Source: Oscheius sp. JU75
Lineage: Eukaryota; Nematoda; Chromadorea; Rhabditida; Rhabditidae
Assembly (NCBI GenBank): GCA_037178855.1
Contig: JASJZC010000006.1
Location: forward strand, 558,001 to 622,000
Direction: 5' to 3'
Length of the DNA stretch: 64,000 nucleotides
The notes under the pieces: generated by a model
Database searches by the model: none
Seen by the model: only the letters and a program-made list of their open reading frames with translations
Told to the model about the DNA's origin: nothing
Position numbers and translations under genes: made by a program
In this document: positions 36,347-49,300 of the stretch, in pieces
How positions within the stretch are numbered: position 1 is the stretch's first letter
How the letters are laid out: each line of letters begins with the position of its first letter

Positions 36347-37070
36347 TAGCTTATTCCTGATAATTTATGATTAGCTACCTATAAATAGGCAGGCAGATAA
36401 ACATAGGCTTCTGTGATACACAGAAGTATAAATTCTGCCATTGTTGTTTCTGAGAATAGCTTTGTTTTTGTGATAGTCAGGTAAGTTGTACCTGTTTTCG
36501 CCCCTTGTCCTTCTGTCTTCAATTCCCTGTCTCCCAGAATCTCTGTATTTCTGTCGGCTCTCAATTTCTTTGTCTTTTTGTCTCTGTCTCTGCTTCTCTC
36601 GGCGTCTCTCTCCATGTCACTCTGTCTGTCTGCTACTTTGTGTCTTTGTCACAAATCTCTGGTGAAGCCATTTTCAGCTCAATGTCCTGTCATCCTACTT
36701 GACTCACTAGACCCAGTTTTTTATCACAATACTTAAGTGGCCAAAGAAGCCATGTCTGTCTTGCAATTAGTCAGACTTACATGTTCAGTTCCTCCATTAT
36801 TGGAAGTCAAAGGCTTCCTAGCATTCTTGGTCTCTCTAATGGTAGACTACTGGTACAACATTTTTTCACTATTACTATTACTTTTTTACTACTACTATTA
36901 CTGTTAATGTCACTGTCATTTCCTTACACCAGAATGATTCTCTTTCAAACTTTTATTAGGTCGCTCTTTATACGATGGAATTTTAAGCGGAATATATCGT
37001 GGGGGGTGGCAGTTGAGATTGTAGGGAGAATACGGGGGAGGGGCCTTCATATTTGAGCAGAATAAGTGAT

Positions 37071-40000
37071 TTACATGAGGGTATCGTACACTTTAACTGG
37101 AGAGACAGTGACGCGATGAAGAGGTGGCGGAGCTTGCATGGCCGGACGTACGAAGGCTGAGGGACGACTGGTGACAGAGACAGGTCTGGAAAGTGTATGA
37201 TCAGCGAGAGAGAGAGAGAGAAAGAGAAGGACGGAGAGACAGAAATACAGAGAGAGAGAGACAACATCCTCACCTCGGCTGTACCGAAACTCTAACATAG
37301 TTCTGGTTTCGATCATAGTTCTCTTTCTCCTTCCTGAGTTCCTCAATCTGCTTGGCCTTGTCTCCCAGCTCCTGGTTCAGTAGGTTGTTCTGTCTGTGTA
37401 GCCATAGCAGCTGGTCATCTGCCGGTTGAGGCAAGTTTCCTCTCTGTAACCATCAGTTTTGACCCATACTACCTACAGTATACCTGCAGGTTCGAATGAG
37501 TCGGGAACCCTTTTTCACTGGTCTCCATAAGAGCTACCATTCTCCTGTTCAGCTCGGTCAGGTGCGCTCTCAGAAAGTTCAGCTTCTGTTCGTGGACAGC
37601 AGGCTCCTGAAATCACTTTTTTTTCCAGGACTTGTACTAGTACATTCCCAGAGCTCTCTCTGTCCCAATCAACTACTTTATCGTCACATTCCCAGTTCCT
37701 TGGATCTGGTGGGAAAGCGTGCGCTCGTGGTCATGGATTGTACTTTGACTGAAGGAAGTAAACTTGCTTTTTTGCAAAGTTGGAGGAGCACATTTTGGGA
37801 ACAAGAGAGGGTCATTGACTTAAGATACAACTACATAGGTAGTTCTGAGCGAGGGAACTAAAGACTCTGTACCTAGAGAGCAATGGGTTGACATGCTCTT
37901 GACAGACAGTGATAGAGAGTACATGACGGTACCTAATGCTTGCGGTATGCCAACTACATATCTATTGTATTTAACCAGAGGTCGTGGATTCAGATTCTGC
38001 CTCCCTGTCTCTCTCTTTCTCCCTGTATTTCTATTTTTCAGTCTCATTGTCTCTGTAACTCTCTGTCTTTCTGTCTCTCTGTTCGTTAGAACTGTACTAT
38101 ATGATACCCCTCGAACCTTTCCCACCTTCCTCTTTAGTCAACACCAGTCTTCCCATGGGCTTTCCTCGAAACCTCGCTCTGATTAACTACAAAAATATTA
38201 TGTGGGGGCAGCAGCAATGTGTCTGGGTTCCAGAGATTATTGCTCTGGGAACATGACGCTCACTTACCAGTGTAACCATGCCTTTTTGTAGGAGACGATT
38301 TCGCTTCTCGACCGTCTCTAGACGTTCCTTGAACCAGTCTGTCAGTCGCACATTGGTCTCGAAGCTCTTTCTCAGTAGTTCCTCTTCTTCTCTGTGGAGG
38401 CTGTCCAGCTTGGCCTGAAAAATATTAGTCATTGACATACGATTCCCATGGATTCAATCAGGGGTTTGGGAATATGATGCCAGATTACGGTAGCTGGTTT
38501 CTAGAAAGCGTCAACATCACGAGCCAAGTTTTGGAAACTCCTACGCGGGTACAATCTAGGGAACAGAAAGACAGAGAGAGCACATTCTGCACATCCTGAC
38601 TCAGGAATCCGTACTATGAGCGTCACCATTGTATACGTCTCGGTATAATGACTACTGCTTTGACCACGTAACGTCCATATATGCATAATAGACCTGGAGA
38701 ACGGAGAGATACTAATATGAGTCTAGAAGGAGCCAAAACAAGATCTTCTATCATCTTTTTCCTCCTTTTCCAACCCAGTTTTTCTACCTAATTCCCCCAA
38801 TTTCTCAAGGGGGCGGTACTCATTTCCAAGCAATCAACGGCTCCGCCTTTCTATCTACCAAAGCCAGCCTCGAGCTAATTCATAGTCACTTTAGCTACAG
38901 ACGATGCAGCTTCACCTGATCCTACTATTCGTGGGCATTACAGCTACCGCTGTCTCAGAGAGAGTCGACAATTCTACAGAGCAGCTGGATATTGTGAGTC
39001 GGGGAAACAGAGAAACAAAAAGACTGATAGAGAGACAAGAGACATAGAGAGACTCGTTTTTCAGAACAAATTGGAACGCATTCTCATGAAACGAAGTGTG
39101 GACCAAATTTTGGAAGAGGACCGTCAGATGATGGAAGACAGTATGGGCAAGCGAGCCGGAGATGAGCTCCCTGAGGAAGACTATGATCTAGTAGAAGTCG
39201 AAGATATGGACGGGTATGACTTCCTTTGGAATAAAGTGAAGTCTAATTCAGCATGGTCAAGCGCTCAATGGCCATCGGCCGACCATCTCTTCGCCCCGGC
39301 AAACGCAGTGTGGCCATGGGCCGTCTGGCCTTCCGACCTGGCAAGCGGTCTATCGCCATGGGACGATCGGCATTCCGACCGGGGAAACGCTCAATTGCTT
39401 CTGGTCGTCTAAATTTCAGGTACTGTCTCTCATTCTTTACGTCTCTCTGTCTCTTTGTCTCTCTGTCTCTCTCTCTCTCTCACTGTCTTCTTCCAGACCC
39501 GGAAAGAGGTCCCTAAGCATGGGTCGTGTAAATTTTCGTCCCGGTAAAAGGAGTGTAGCCATGGGCCGAATCAACTTCCGTCCGGGAAAGAGGAGCATCG
39601 CCAGCGGTCGCCTGAACTTCCGACCGGGAAAGCGCTCCGTGGCCCTGGCTGATGCCGATCCCCTCTTTTTCAACTAATCTCTCCCCGGCTTTCACCTCCT
39701 GTGATCTCCTCTGACTGTATCTGTCAAATAAAGCCTTTTTTGTTGTCAGGACTCACCACTCTGGGGGCTATGTCCTCCTCATGCATGGTATTCCTCTTGG
39801 CCTGATCACTGTTACTGGAGGTTGTCGAGTTCCTCCACGAGATGTTCTCCATCCCCGACGAGGCTGCAACATAATTTTTTATCATTCGGTCCGGGATTAA
39901 GTGATTCAGTGAACTCTCAAGTATCGCGAGGGAGAAAGACATACACAACAACACCTCCCTCAACATGTTTCTTCCAGGAAAACTGACCGACTGATGCAAA

Positions 40001-42724
40001 TGAGGCAGTGCTATGGGGACGACTGCGAACGACCTGGACTCGCGGAGCCGCGGAACCATTCGGGGGGATCGGATGACGCATTCGGGACTCTTCTTTCTGG
40101 CTGCGGACAGTGTTCACCTGAAAATATCGTTATGGGGTCAGAGAGACCGAGACGAAGAGAGACAGAGAGACAAAGAGGCAGAGAGACATAGAGACAGAGA
40201 CAGTAACTCTCTCCATATGCGTAGGAGAGAGACTCAAGTGCCCCACCTCAAGAGAAACGGTATTCTCACCGTCTGATCCGACGGGTTTGTTCCTATTCTC
40301 CCCTGCCAAAACGAGGTTTCTCTAGGATTGGCCTTGAAATCACTCACTCCCTCTATGAACAACAGAGAAAGGAACCGCCAGTTGAGGGAGCGGTTATGTC
40401 CCTTCTAATTTCAAAATGGGAGACAGACGGGTTGCTACTTGTCGTAAAAGAGTATAAGGGACAGGGAAGCATGTTTGTTTAAGGATGGGTTGTAAAATGG
40501 TGGTGCTTGACCGTCTTTTGCCCTGTCTCTGTCTCTCTGTCACCCTAGCCCCAAAAACCAAAAATAGACAACTTGACCGGGCACAATTGTTCACAAGCGA
40601 GATATGGTTTTGCCCGCGGAGCCTCAGGTACAATTGACCGTCAAAACCCACACCATAAAAGACCGGAACCGGAGGGAGGTCGAGTCCGTTTTTCTACACC
40701 CACAATGTCCAGTTATGGCCTGTGTACACAGAGACAGGGATTGGGACAAGAACTGGTAAGGATGCCAAGGGACAGAGAGATAGAGAGAGACAGAGAGACA
40801 GGGAGACAGAGAGACACTGAGATAGAGAGCCACAGACAAACAGGTACCTTACCTTCTTCTGTCTCATCACAACACGCTGGGAGTCCTGTGGAGCCAGTCC
40901 GGCCAGATTTGCGTACTCCGAATAACTTGGCAAAGGAGCGTAGTGTCCGTTCACAGGCTGAAAATGGTCTTATAGAGGAAAAGTTTGTACAGCTGTGGCA
41001 GCCAAAAAAGATCTGTTGGGGAGAGAATGGACAGGAATAGGATTAGACAGAAAGACTACATAAATCTCTACCAATAGTGGGAGCGTGAAAAACAACATCA
41101 TAAAACCATCTTCTGTAAGAGAAAATCTCCAACTGACCGCCCTATTTATGACGTAGAGTGAGAGCAGAAAGCTGCATGTTTCAAAAAAGATGTGCTGCGC
41201 TTAAAAGTCACTTCTGTCTCATTTGTCTAGTGGTTAGTGCACTCGCCTGAGGAACTCGCGACCATGGTTCGAGCCCACTAACTTTAAATAGCTGTTTGCT
41301 TTTCTTTTTAATCGATCTCCAGTTTATACACCAAGTTTATAGGCTCTCTCCTTTACAATAACTTACAGTAGTCGGTTGTGACCTCCTGTCAGCCAGACTC
41401 GGCTGACTGGCAAATTGCTGTGACCGCCGGTCGAAGCCGTTCAGTCCCATTGTAGGATGCTGCTGCTGCATTTTTCTTCTCTCAGAACTAATAATATGAT
41501 TCTTAGATTAAAAAAAAATGACCTACCCCTGTGAATTCAGTCGTCCCTCGCTCTGTACTCTCGTCAATCCGGGTTGAACGTTGTTGTTGATCTCCCTCTC
41601 TCTGTAGGCCAGCCGCACAGCGTGGAGGAAGCGGTCGAAAGTAAGGTAGCTGGAAAAAGCAGCTGAATCTGATCTAGTCACATATAATTAAGAGACTGAA
41701 GGCATCTTGGCGTGAAACAAGCAGGGGCTAGACAAAACTCGTCGTATTAAGCAATCCCCGCTGGGTCTGGGGAGCGAAAAACAAAATTGCCCTTTAGTTT
41801 TTTTTAGAGTTATAACTGTCCCAGTCTCTGTCTCTTTTTTTAAACTCACCCGTCTGGAGAAGCAACCTTCCCAACGCACTGCAAGAAGCTTGGAGGAAGA
41901 TTTCCACGAGGTAGTTCACCGAATCGGGAGTAGATCTGAAATGAGAGCGAGTGTTGAAGAAGAAAGAGACAGAAAAAGAGCTGCAGCTGGACAAACCACC
42001 TGCATTTCATGGTCGGGAACTGTACATAGTAATGACCAGAGGGAGAGAGAGACACAAAGACAGAAGTATTTAGAGACGTTGGTCAAATTACGGCCCCCTA
42101 ATTATTCGCTATTTGCACTCTTGCTTAGAAGACAGCGAGGCGAGAAAACATCAAGGACAGCAACAGAGATCCGTCACCCTGTCTCTCTCTCTCTCCCTCT
42201 CTCCGTTTCTTTGTCTTGACTATCTGACAGACAAAATGGCCAGGTCATAGCCCTATCCTTCCACCTTTGACTCAGTTAAGCAAACGTAAAATCTTGTTTG
42301 CCTATGAAGACCAAGTCTAAAAACGAAGAGTGAACCAAATCGCGGCCAGTGTGGGTGCTACAGGAAGTTTATGGCGTGAAAACGAGGCCTCTCCCGGCGG
42401 AGAATGTATCCTAAAGAGGATCCAGTACAAGACATTGGGCTAATGAGGCTGCGGGAATGAAATGGGGTAAGAGAACTCACTGTCTCGTAGCTGACTCGAC
42501 CGCATTTTCGGGTATCCAAAATGTCGAAGAGGACCCGAAGGGCATCGATGAAGTCCGGACGGAGCTGTGGCTCGTCAACTGCAAGTACAGGGCTGTCACT
42601 GTCATTGTCTGCACTTACCCATAGCTCCCATTTCTTCCTCTTGCAAGCTCCAACTTCTTATAGTTTCCACTGGAATTGTTCTAGTAGTACTGTAGCGTCT
42701 GTAAGGCTGCTGTGGGAGGGACAT
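37071..42724 (-). CDS. Suppressor APC domain protein (SAPCD1/2-like)
   Basis: Twelve exons keep frame and encode about 472 residues: 42724-42619, 42578-42481, 41935-41850, 41649-41527, 41475-41367, 40957-40853, 40117-39988, 39863-39757, 38414-38268, 37606-37484, 37443-37274, 37185-37071. The N-terminal EF-hand-like suppressor-APC domain reads ALRVLFDILDTRKCGRVSY, YSRFGELPRG and YLTFDRFLHAVRLAYRERE. A low-complexity linker follows, then coiled coils (LHREEEELLRKSFET..., LLWLHRQNNLLNQELGDKAK). The protein ends YDTLM, with Thr at -2 as in a class I PDZ ligand. SAPCD2 acts at the apical cortex in spindle orientation; that role here is inference. Exon 5 has two alternative acceptors one codon apart (41475/41478). 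The 1.3-kb intron between exons 8 and 9 contains the FRPGamide gene on the other strand. Confidence 0.8.
38904..39677 (+). CDS. FRPGamide (RPamide) neuropeptide precursor, nlp-2/22/23 type
   Basis: Four exons, 38904-38993, 39065-39213, 39252-39419 and 39497-39677, give 195 residues. The signal peptide is MQLHLILLFVGITATAVS. After an acidic spacer with KR sites come seven copies of the type S-(hydrophobic)-A-x-G-R-x-x-(F/L)-R-P-G-K-R: SMAIGRPSLRPG, SVAMGRLAFRPG, SIAMGRSAFRPG, SIASGRLNFRPG, SLSMGRVNFRPG, SVAMGRINFRPG and SIASGRLNFRPG. Each Gly followed by KR predicts a C-terminal Pro-amide. The last peptide (SVALADADPLFFN) is non-amidated. The family matches C. elegans nlp-2, nlp-22 and nlp-23; NLP-22 promotes sleep-like quiescence. 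AATAAA follows at 39727-39732. The gene lies inside an intron of the minus-strand SAPCD-like gene, with an acceptor (GCTACAG) 3 bp before the ATG. Confidence 0.95.
39727..39732 (+). terminator. Poly(A) signal AATAAA of the neuropeptide gene
   Basis: AATAAA lies 50 bp after the stop codon and 25 bp before the opposing SAPCD exon at 39757. Confidence 0.75.
41216..41283 (+). repeat. tRNA-like sequence G, intron of SAPCD-like gene
   Basis: TTTGTCTAGTGGTTAGTGC (A box-like, resembling tRNA-Glu) and ATGGTTCGAGCCCA (B box). Confidence 0.65.
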
Positions 42725-44640
42725 TTGAGAGTCAAATGTTACAGAGGAAGAGGGAACTAGTTCTTTTGGAGATGGCGAGAGTTTTTTGAAGTTTGAGGAA
42801 CGTTCTAATCTTATCAGAGCTATTGTTCCAAAGGGACAAGCAGCATCATATGGGGCGGAGAGAGAAAAAAAAGACAGGACGCCAGTGGTGCACTAGCGGA
42901 TGTCTTGTAAGAGATCGTGGTAGGGAGATGTTTGAATTTCTACTTACCCCTCTCTCGAACGTCAGCGGACCATACCTGGCAGAGGAGTCACCCCCAGCAG
43001 AGAGAGAGGAGAGACTAATGTTGACAAATAGAGATCGAGAGGAGGCCATTGGAAGGTGATACACAGAGAGAGATCGGGGTCAGTCAGCTGTCTACCGTTT
43101 TTTGAAGACACCGACAGGTAGAGAAAGGAGGAGAAAATTCGGAGGTTTTTTTGGGAAGGAACTGTAAAACCAATAGACAATGGATCATTGAGGATTTACA
43201 GCTAAAAATTAGCCTAAACGAGCTAATAACAGGCTGCTCTCTGAGGTTAAGATTGACCATGAAAGAGGTGACCGCCAGCCGAAGGATCACAGCAATTAGG
43301 CAGGTGCAAGATGGGACAGGAAGCGGACAGGAGGAGGAGGCAAATTGACCGGAAGAGAGATTTACAGAGACAGACAAAATGAGTCAGTACCCAAACGGGA
43401 AGAAGAGTCGTGGGGGTAATGCTCTCCGACTCTCCAACTGATAAGATAGTCAACAGGGTGGAAGAAAGAAGGTGCACTCATCAAGGAGACATAAAATTTT
43501 CCAGCTAGCTGAAAGCAAACAGCTGATTTTAAGTTTTTGTCCTTTGTCCCGAAAAAGGGGAGAGAATGGCTGTTCCAGTACCTATTGCGGGATCGAAATG
43601 GATAGAAGAAACTGATAAGAGGTGGCAGCTGTCTAATTTTTCGACGCAAACTTCTATTTCAAGATTCGAATAGGAGGAATTAGGCTGTTCATTCCTCGAA
43701 TTTAAAGGAAATGCGACAGCTTGTCGGAGATTATAGTCTCAGTGTGTATAGATGAATGGAGTTGTTGCAATCTCTTCCCCTTTCTTCCCGACGGCGGTAA
43801 ACGAAGCGAAACGGAATGAGGACACGCGCCGGATCTCGGGAGATATGACTGTTGCCTGCATACAACGTGGGCGACTTTGGCGGGATTACATGGACATTTT
43901 GGCACCTTACATTGGGGGGGGGGTCACACACACAGACAGTGAGACTGGAAAGCAGGGTAGAGAAACAGAGAGACAGAAAGACGGAGGAACAGAGAGTCAG
44001 TGAGACTCTCGCTCAACTGCTACCAGTCTCTATGCAAAGAAATCATATGAGTAGCAGTAAAGAGTCGCCGAACCATAGTGAGAGACAGAGGGAGCTCCAC
44101 CCTTGTTGTATTTGGCGCAAATACTCTGTCCACCCCCACCAAATACGCATTCACGGGGCCGAAACACTTGAACAAGTGGTGGCGGTGATGAACAGGGTGG
44201 GCCATTGTCAATTTGGCAATGCTAGGAACATCAGTCACGTCCGGTTGGTGGTTCTTTCTCATCCGTGCCGTCTTGGAACTAATCAAAAAGAGAAAAGGGT
44301 GACAGTTGGCTTCACGCCGGAGGCGTTTATTTATCGAGAGCAGTGCCCTCCTTTGACACGATTCTCCCCCTCCAACAGTCTCCCCTCTCTCAAATATTGA
44401 CCCGACGATAGGATAGGGATGACGACACTAATATACTGGTCTCTGGAATTGGGAAAAGGGGCAGCTGGCAGGTTGACTACTGATCCTGGTATCCATGTCC
44501 GTAAACAATCTATGCTGTCGCATAAACTATGCGCGAGAAACAGATGGCAATGACGAGGAACAGGGAGTCCAATTGGGCCTATTGTGGTTGTCTCTCTGTC
44601 TCTCTGTGAAGCAGGACTGGAAGAGCTTTGTTATGTAGTT
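42725..44640. other. Intergenic upstream of SAPCD-like gene
   Basis: No supported gene. It contains a G10 run followed by CACACA (43912-43937) and a GAGACAGA tract to about 44015. Open frames here are short and mutually overlapping. 5' non-coding exons of the SAPCD gene may lie in 42.7-43.1 kb. Confidence 0.4.
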
Positions 44641-44685
44641 GTCACAAAATTGTTTCTGAACGAAAGTGACCAGTGTCCATTTGAC

Positions 44686-46310
44686 CGCTGCTGCTCGCCT
44701 TGGACTGCTGCTCCCTCTTTCCCTCTACCCAGGTAACGTTGCTTTTCTGCTCAAGTAGCCTACTCGGACCAATCTTTCGCACTGACTCTCTCATCCCTTT
44801 CTCAAGTTTAGAGACTAGGATTTGGGCACAACCAAGAGCAACCCAATTCTGAACACAGCCTCCGAACCGAGGGCCGCATCGGGTTGCTCAATTTGCGCAG
44901 AAGCTTAGCCTGGAAGACTCTGGAAACACCCATGCTGAACAGCCCTAACATGTTGAAACAGCTGGAAAACAGTCAAGATTTGTGAATCGGTGTGGAATCT
45001 CAAAGACTGCTCGAAAACCCGGGAAACGCAAGGGGGCGAATATTCGAAACGTAGAGAGTCTAAACGGGACACGCCAATTTTTTTCCTTGATTTCCGATAA
45101 GTCCAGACAGGTCAAATAAGAGTTGACCTGCCTTGACAGGTCGAAACTCGAGAAAACGAGTGGCGTGAGCAATCTAGACCCTCCACATTAAAATAACTTT
45201 TCTGGCCTCGGTAGGACGCTCGTCGGACTGTTTCAGTGCTCCATAACATTCTCTTTCAACGTCTTCGAGCATCGTTTCCACATTCACTGACAGTCCGCAA
45301 GATCTGAAAACCAAGAGTTTGCAAGAGATATAGAGGCACAGACAGAAACTAAGCTGATTCTGTCCAGCTGTAACAGGAGTTCCAGCTCTCCATTTTATAT
45401 GTAGAAATTGTCTTTTGGCCATTTGAAGCATTCTTCTCGTTGCAGTCCATCCACAGTAGCTCCACAACTCATAGGAAGCCATCCCTTCTGAAGTTCGACT
45501 TCTGGAAGGAGTTTGGGAATAAGTAGTTTAAAAAAGAGCGTATAAACCATGGATTAGCCGTGTTTTAGGACCCTCAAATTCCGATTCTCTAATTACAAGA
45601 CAACACTTCCAGTCTTCACTAGCCGATTTGCTGGTTTTAAAACCTGCCGCAACCCCAGCAGTCCAAGGCGAGCAGCAGCGACCTAATGGACTCTGTCTGA
45701 CGCTTTTGTAAAGGGTGCTCCAAATTAATAGCAACTACGCGCGTCAAAGTCAATGCTGCCAACAATTTGAATCTTCTGAAGACACAAGTTCTCCCCTGGA
45801 CCAAAAAGCATTTCAAGAAGCGTAATTGGGCATTTCAACAAGATGGAGCTCCTTCTCACAAGCCTTCAGCGAGTGGTCCCCAATTTCACCGGAGCTCAAT
45901 CTAATGGACTTCTCAGTTTGGAGTGTTCTTGAAGCAAAAGCCTACAAAACACAACATAGAAACATCATTTCTTGAAAGTATCTGTTAAAAAAGCATGGTA
46001 TGAACTAGATGTCACCTATCTGGGCGCCACCATCAACGCCTTACTCAAGCGACTCAAAGCATGCCTCGATGCCGATTGAGGAAGATTCGAATCTCAATGT
46101 TGATTTTTGTGCAAAAACAATCAGTAAATAGTTTTTGTATGTTCGTTTGTTGGAAACTATCTTTAACCGTTAGATACGGGGTTTCTTTGTGTTACTATAA
46201 TTGTGGCGGACGCTGTACTGTCAGAGAATTATTTCTCCACAAGACAAGAAAAACGCTTTCTTAAAAAGTCTTTCTGCAGACCTCTAGTAATTGTGGCAGA
46301 ACATAGGGTC
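44686..46310 (+). mobile_element. Decayed Tc1/mariner-type DNA transposon
   Basis: The region holds a broken DDE transposase (45736-46093), a 25-bp perfect inverted pair (44686-44710 and 45656-45680), and two flanks that match the 57-kb foldback element: 44721-44897 matches the reverse complement of 57389-57592, and 46230-46310 the reverse complement of 56966-57050. The order of the matched blocks is the same. Exact ends and the target-site duplication could not be fixed by eye. The minus-strand frame at 45177-45482 (two possible exons, VNVETMLEDVEREC) is unexplained. Confidence 0.65.
45736..46093 (+). pseudogene. Mariner-type transposase remnant
   Basis: Three frames carry successive transposase blocks: LKTQVLPWTKKHFKKRNWAF with QQDGAPSHK (catalytic Asp region), then SPELNLMDFSVWSVLEAKA (third catalytic motif region), then WYELDVTYLGATINALLKRL and a C-terminal KACLDAD with a stop before GRFES. 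At least two frameshifts and internal stops make it non-functional. Only the C-terminal half is recognisable. Confidence 0.85.
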
Positions 46311-49300
46311 AGTTCTCGTTTCGAATCGTGAACGTAGATCTGTCAGCTCCTCTGTTCCTCTGCGGTACTAATCGCCATTTACAAAGTCTCTCTGTCCTTC
46401 CATCCCCATATGCGCCAAAACAGACCTCCCGCTAGGAGATTACTCACTTATGAAAAGAGAACGAAAGGATGAGTCACCCCTCTGTCCCGATTATCGAAGA
46501 GGACCCGTTCCGTATGTAGCCCCGCGGCAACACTCCGCCACTCTGATGGCATCCCCAATACTGTTTGCTAACATTTGCATAAATTGCGCGCGATGCTCGA
46601 GCGACCGGAACATGATGGGTGGAAAGATGGAATTTGAGTCCGAGACAGAGAAACAGTGGGGCAGAGAGACAGACAGAAATCCCCAGCCCTGAAACTTTGT
46701 CTCTTCCTTCCATCCTTCTGCCTAAGCCCTTCTTTTGACTGTTTGCCGCTCAAAGCAAATATTTTCTCCTACCCCCAAAAGCCCCACTTCTTCCCGTTTC
46801 GGGCGCAACATAATTCAAACTTCAGGTGTGACTTTGCGACTATTCCATTTGTTTGCTGACTATCTTATCAGGGGAGTCCCTTCTCCAAAGTCTCTGTTAT
46901 CTCGGTCGAAATTTGAATTTTATGTCGGGTTCTTGTTTTCAGTTCCAGTCTGTCTCTCTATCGCTCTATCTGCCACTCTCAGTCTCTCTGTTTCTCTGTC
47001 TCTCAGTCTCTCTGTATCTCTTTCTTGTCCCCAAACCCCTCAAACTGTCTCTCACCTTACTCAATTCGACCCCCAACCCCACGACCCTGTCCAACCGTTA
47101 GGGTTAAGAGGTCAGATGGGCGGAGTCCATGCCAACGGGGGTCGCGACGCTTACCTGTCAGCCTTTATCTCAACGACCTTTCCCTCCCTCTCTCTGTCTC
47201 TTTTGTCCCTTTTCCTTCCCTCGGGGTCTGGTTGAAGAGTTGAAAAAGCATGTTCCGATCTATCTTAATATGTGGACTGGTTCGGAGAGGAAAAAAGTAA
47301 GCGGCTGTTTCTCTGTGACTGTCTCTCAGTCTCTGTTACGTCACTCTCTTTCCAAATATATGTTCCGATCAATTCCCCTCAAATCTTTTATTTTTAGTGA
47401 GTATCGTTCCCTGGCTACGATGAAATCCGTGACATAATCTTCTCCAAATCCTTCCTCTCACGTTGCATCCGGGGCAAAGAACTTCATTCAGCTCATGGCA
47501 GTTTATTTTTTAGACCTGTTCACATGCTCTTTTCCGTTCAAAATCAAAAGGAAACTAGTTTGATCTCTGGGAAGCGAACCCTTGCCCTATGGATTATTAG
47601 GCCGACAATTTAGTTACTGAGCCACGCGAGGAAACTTTTTTGACACTTTGTAAACGGTAAAATCAGTAACTGCTCTTTTTCCAAGCTGAAAAGTAATCTC
47701 ATCGGTCGTTTTTCGGAATCGATTTGCCCCCTTTACAACTTTTGGTCTTTTACAACAGCTCTTGACCAGCTCTACAACTTTGCAGAATACCGTAAAGCTG
47801 AAAAACTAAGTCATGGTACTGAAAATGAACCGAAACTGTCGGTTCTTTGAAATACTGACTTATAATGAAAAACAAATGATAAAAATGATTTGTTGAGGTC
47901 GGGAACTTTGTTGTCTGGCCTGTTTGTTGGTCCTATTGATTCCTCACAGTGTCCCACCAACGGGGTGGCGATAGGACGAGAGAGAGTGAGAGAGACCGAG
48001 ACAGAGACACACACCTGGACCCCCGTGTGAGTGCACAAACAATCGACCGGCCCCTCTCCTCTCTCTCTCTCTCTCTGTCTCTCTCAGTGTTCTCAGGGAC
48101 AGGGAGCACTGTGACTCATCCTCATGACTTTCGCTATTTATTCTGTAGTCTATTCAATTGGTTTTTGACATAATTTTAGTTTAAAAGTTTCATATTTTCC
48201 CTCCACATTCAATATTTCGTATATGATAACTTTAAGGGAAAGCTTCAAAACCTTATGAATGATCCTTGACCGGAACCCGAACATTAAACTATTTTTAATG
48301 ATTTATGCATGTGGAAGTGTGAACCACAGCTGTCACCATGGGATAGGCGACAGACGGGGGATCCCGGCTCCTATTTCCACACACTCATTGAGTTGACACA
48401 CACCTCTCTCTCTTGCTATCCATTTTTAGACATAAGTTCTCGGAAACACAATCCGATTTTGGGAAGAGAGACCGAGATTGAGAGCTGAATTAGATTCGCT
48501 TGATGGAAGTTTTGTAAACAACAATAGCAATGGAAAAGGGAGAAGATCCATGCTTGACCGTGAAACGTCCCCTCGAAAAAAGTAAATATCTTTAGAGCAG
48601 TAGAGAGAAAAACAGTAAGAGAGAGAGAGAGAGAGAGGCAGAGACAGAAAGATGGAGAGACAGAGACAGCGGAAGCACATTTAGTACAGAGAACTGGTGA
48701 ATAGCATTCCAACCGGCCTGAATGGATGCTCCTTCCTTCATTCCTTCCTTGACTATTATTTTGAACTTGTCCCATCGGACATAACACTGAATTTTTTCAG
48801 TCCCCAGTTGTTTCTTTTCTGTTCAGCATTGAAATCCCATTGAAATGCATAAAAACTCATTTTCCGTAAGAGGTAGGTTCCAAAGGAGCAGTCCCTTTTG
48901 GAAAGTTTTGGCAGAAACAAACAAATGACTCCCGGAGTCCTTTCTTGCCTCTCTCTAATTGTACGGAAGTTGACTCATTGTCCCATTGTCCTTTCGACAG
49001 GCAAGGATGACGCATCCTCTCTCCGCGGAGGTCTTATAGCCATGTTTTGGCGCATTCTCCCCCTTTACTGACTGTATAGCCATGGGAAAAAAAAAAATTC
49101 GAGGGCAGAAATCTGTCAAATTTTTTTCAGACTTCTCAAAGCAGTTGTTCTCTTGCTGTTTTGTCAGTTCCCTCTCCAGAGAGGCCGGTAGTGACCACTT
49201 GCCGGCTGATGTCTATCAGTCAGCCCCTCGGCCCGAGCTCCAAGCCGCCCTCGGCTCTTTGTGTTTGTCTTGTCCGAAGCAGCACAAACAGAATCTGCTT

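Noticed and set aside
45177-45482. Two-exon minus-strand frame inside the transposon region
   Set aside because: Not called as a gene: it sits in a decayed element, has no recognised domain and only one plausible splice.
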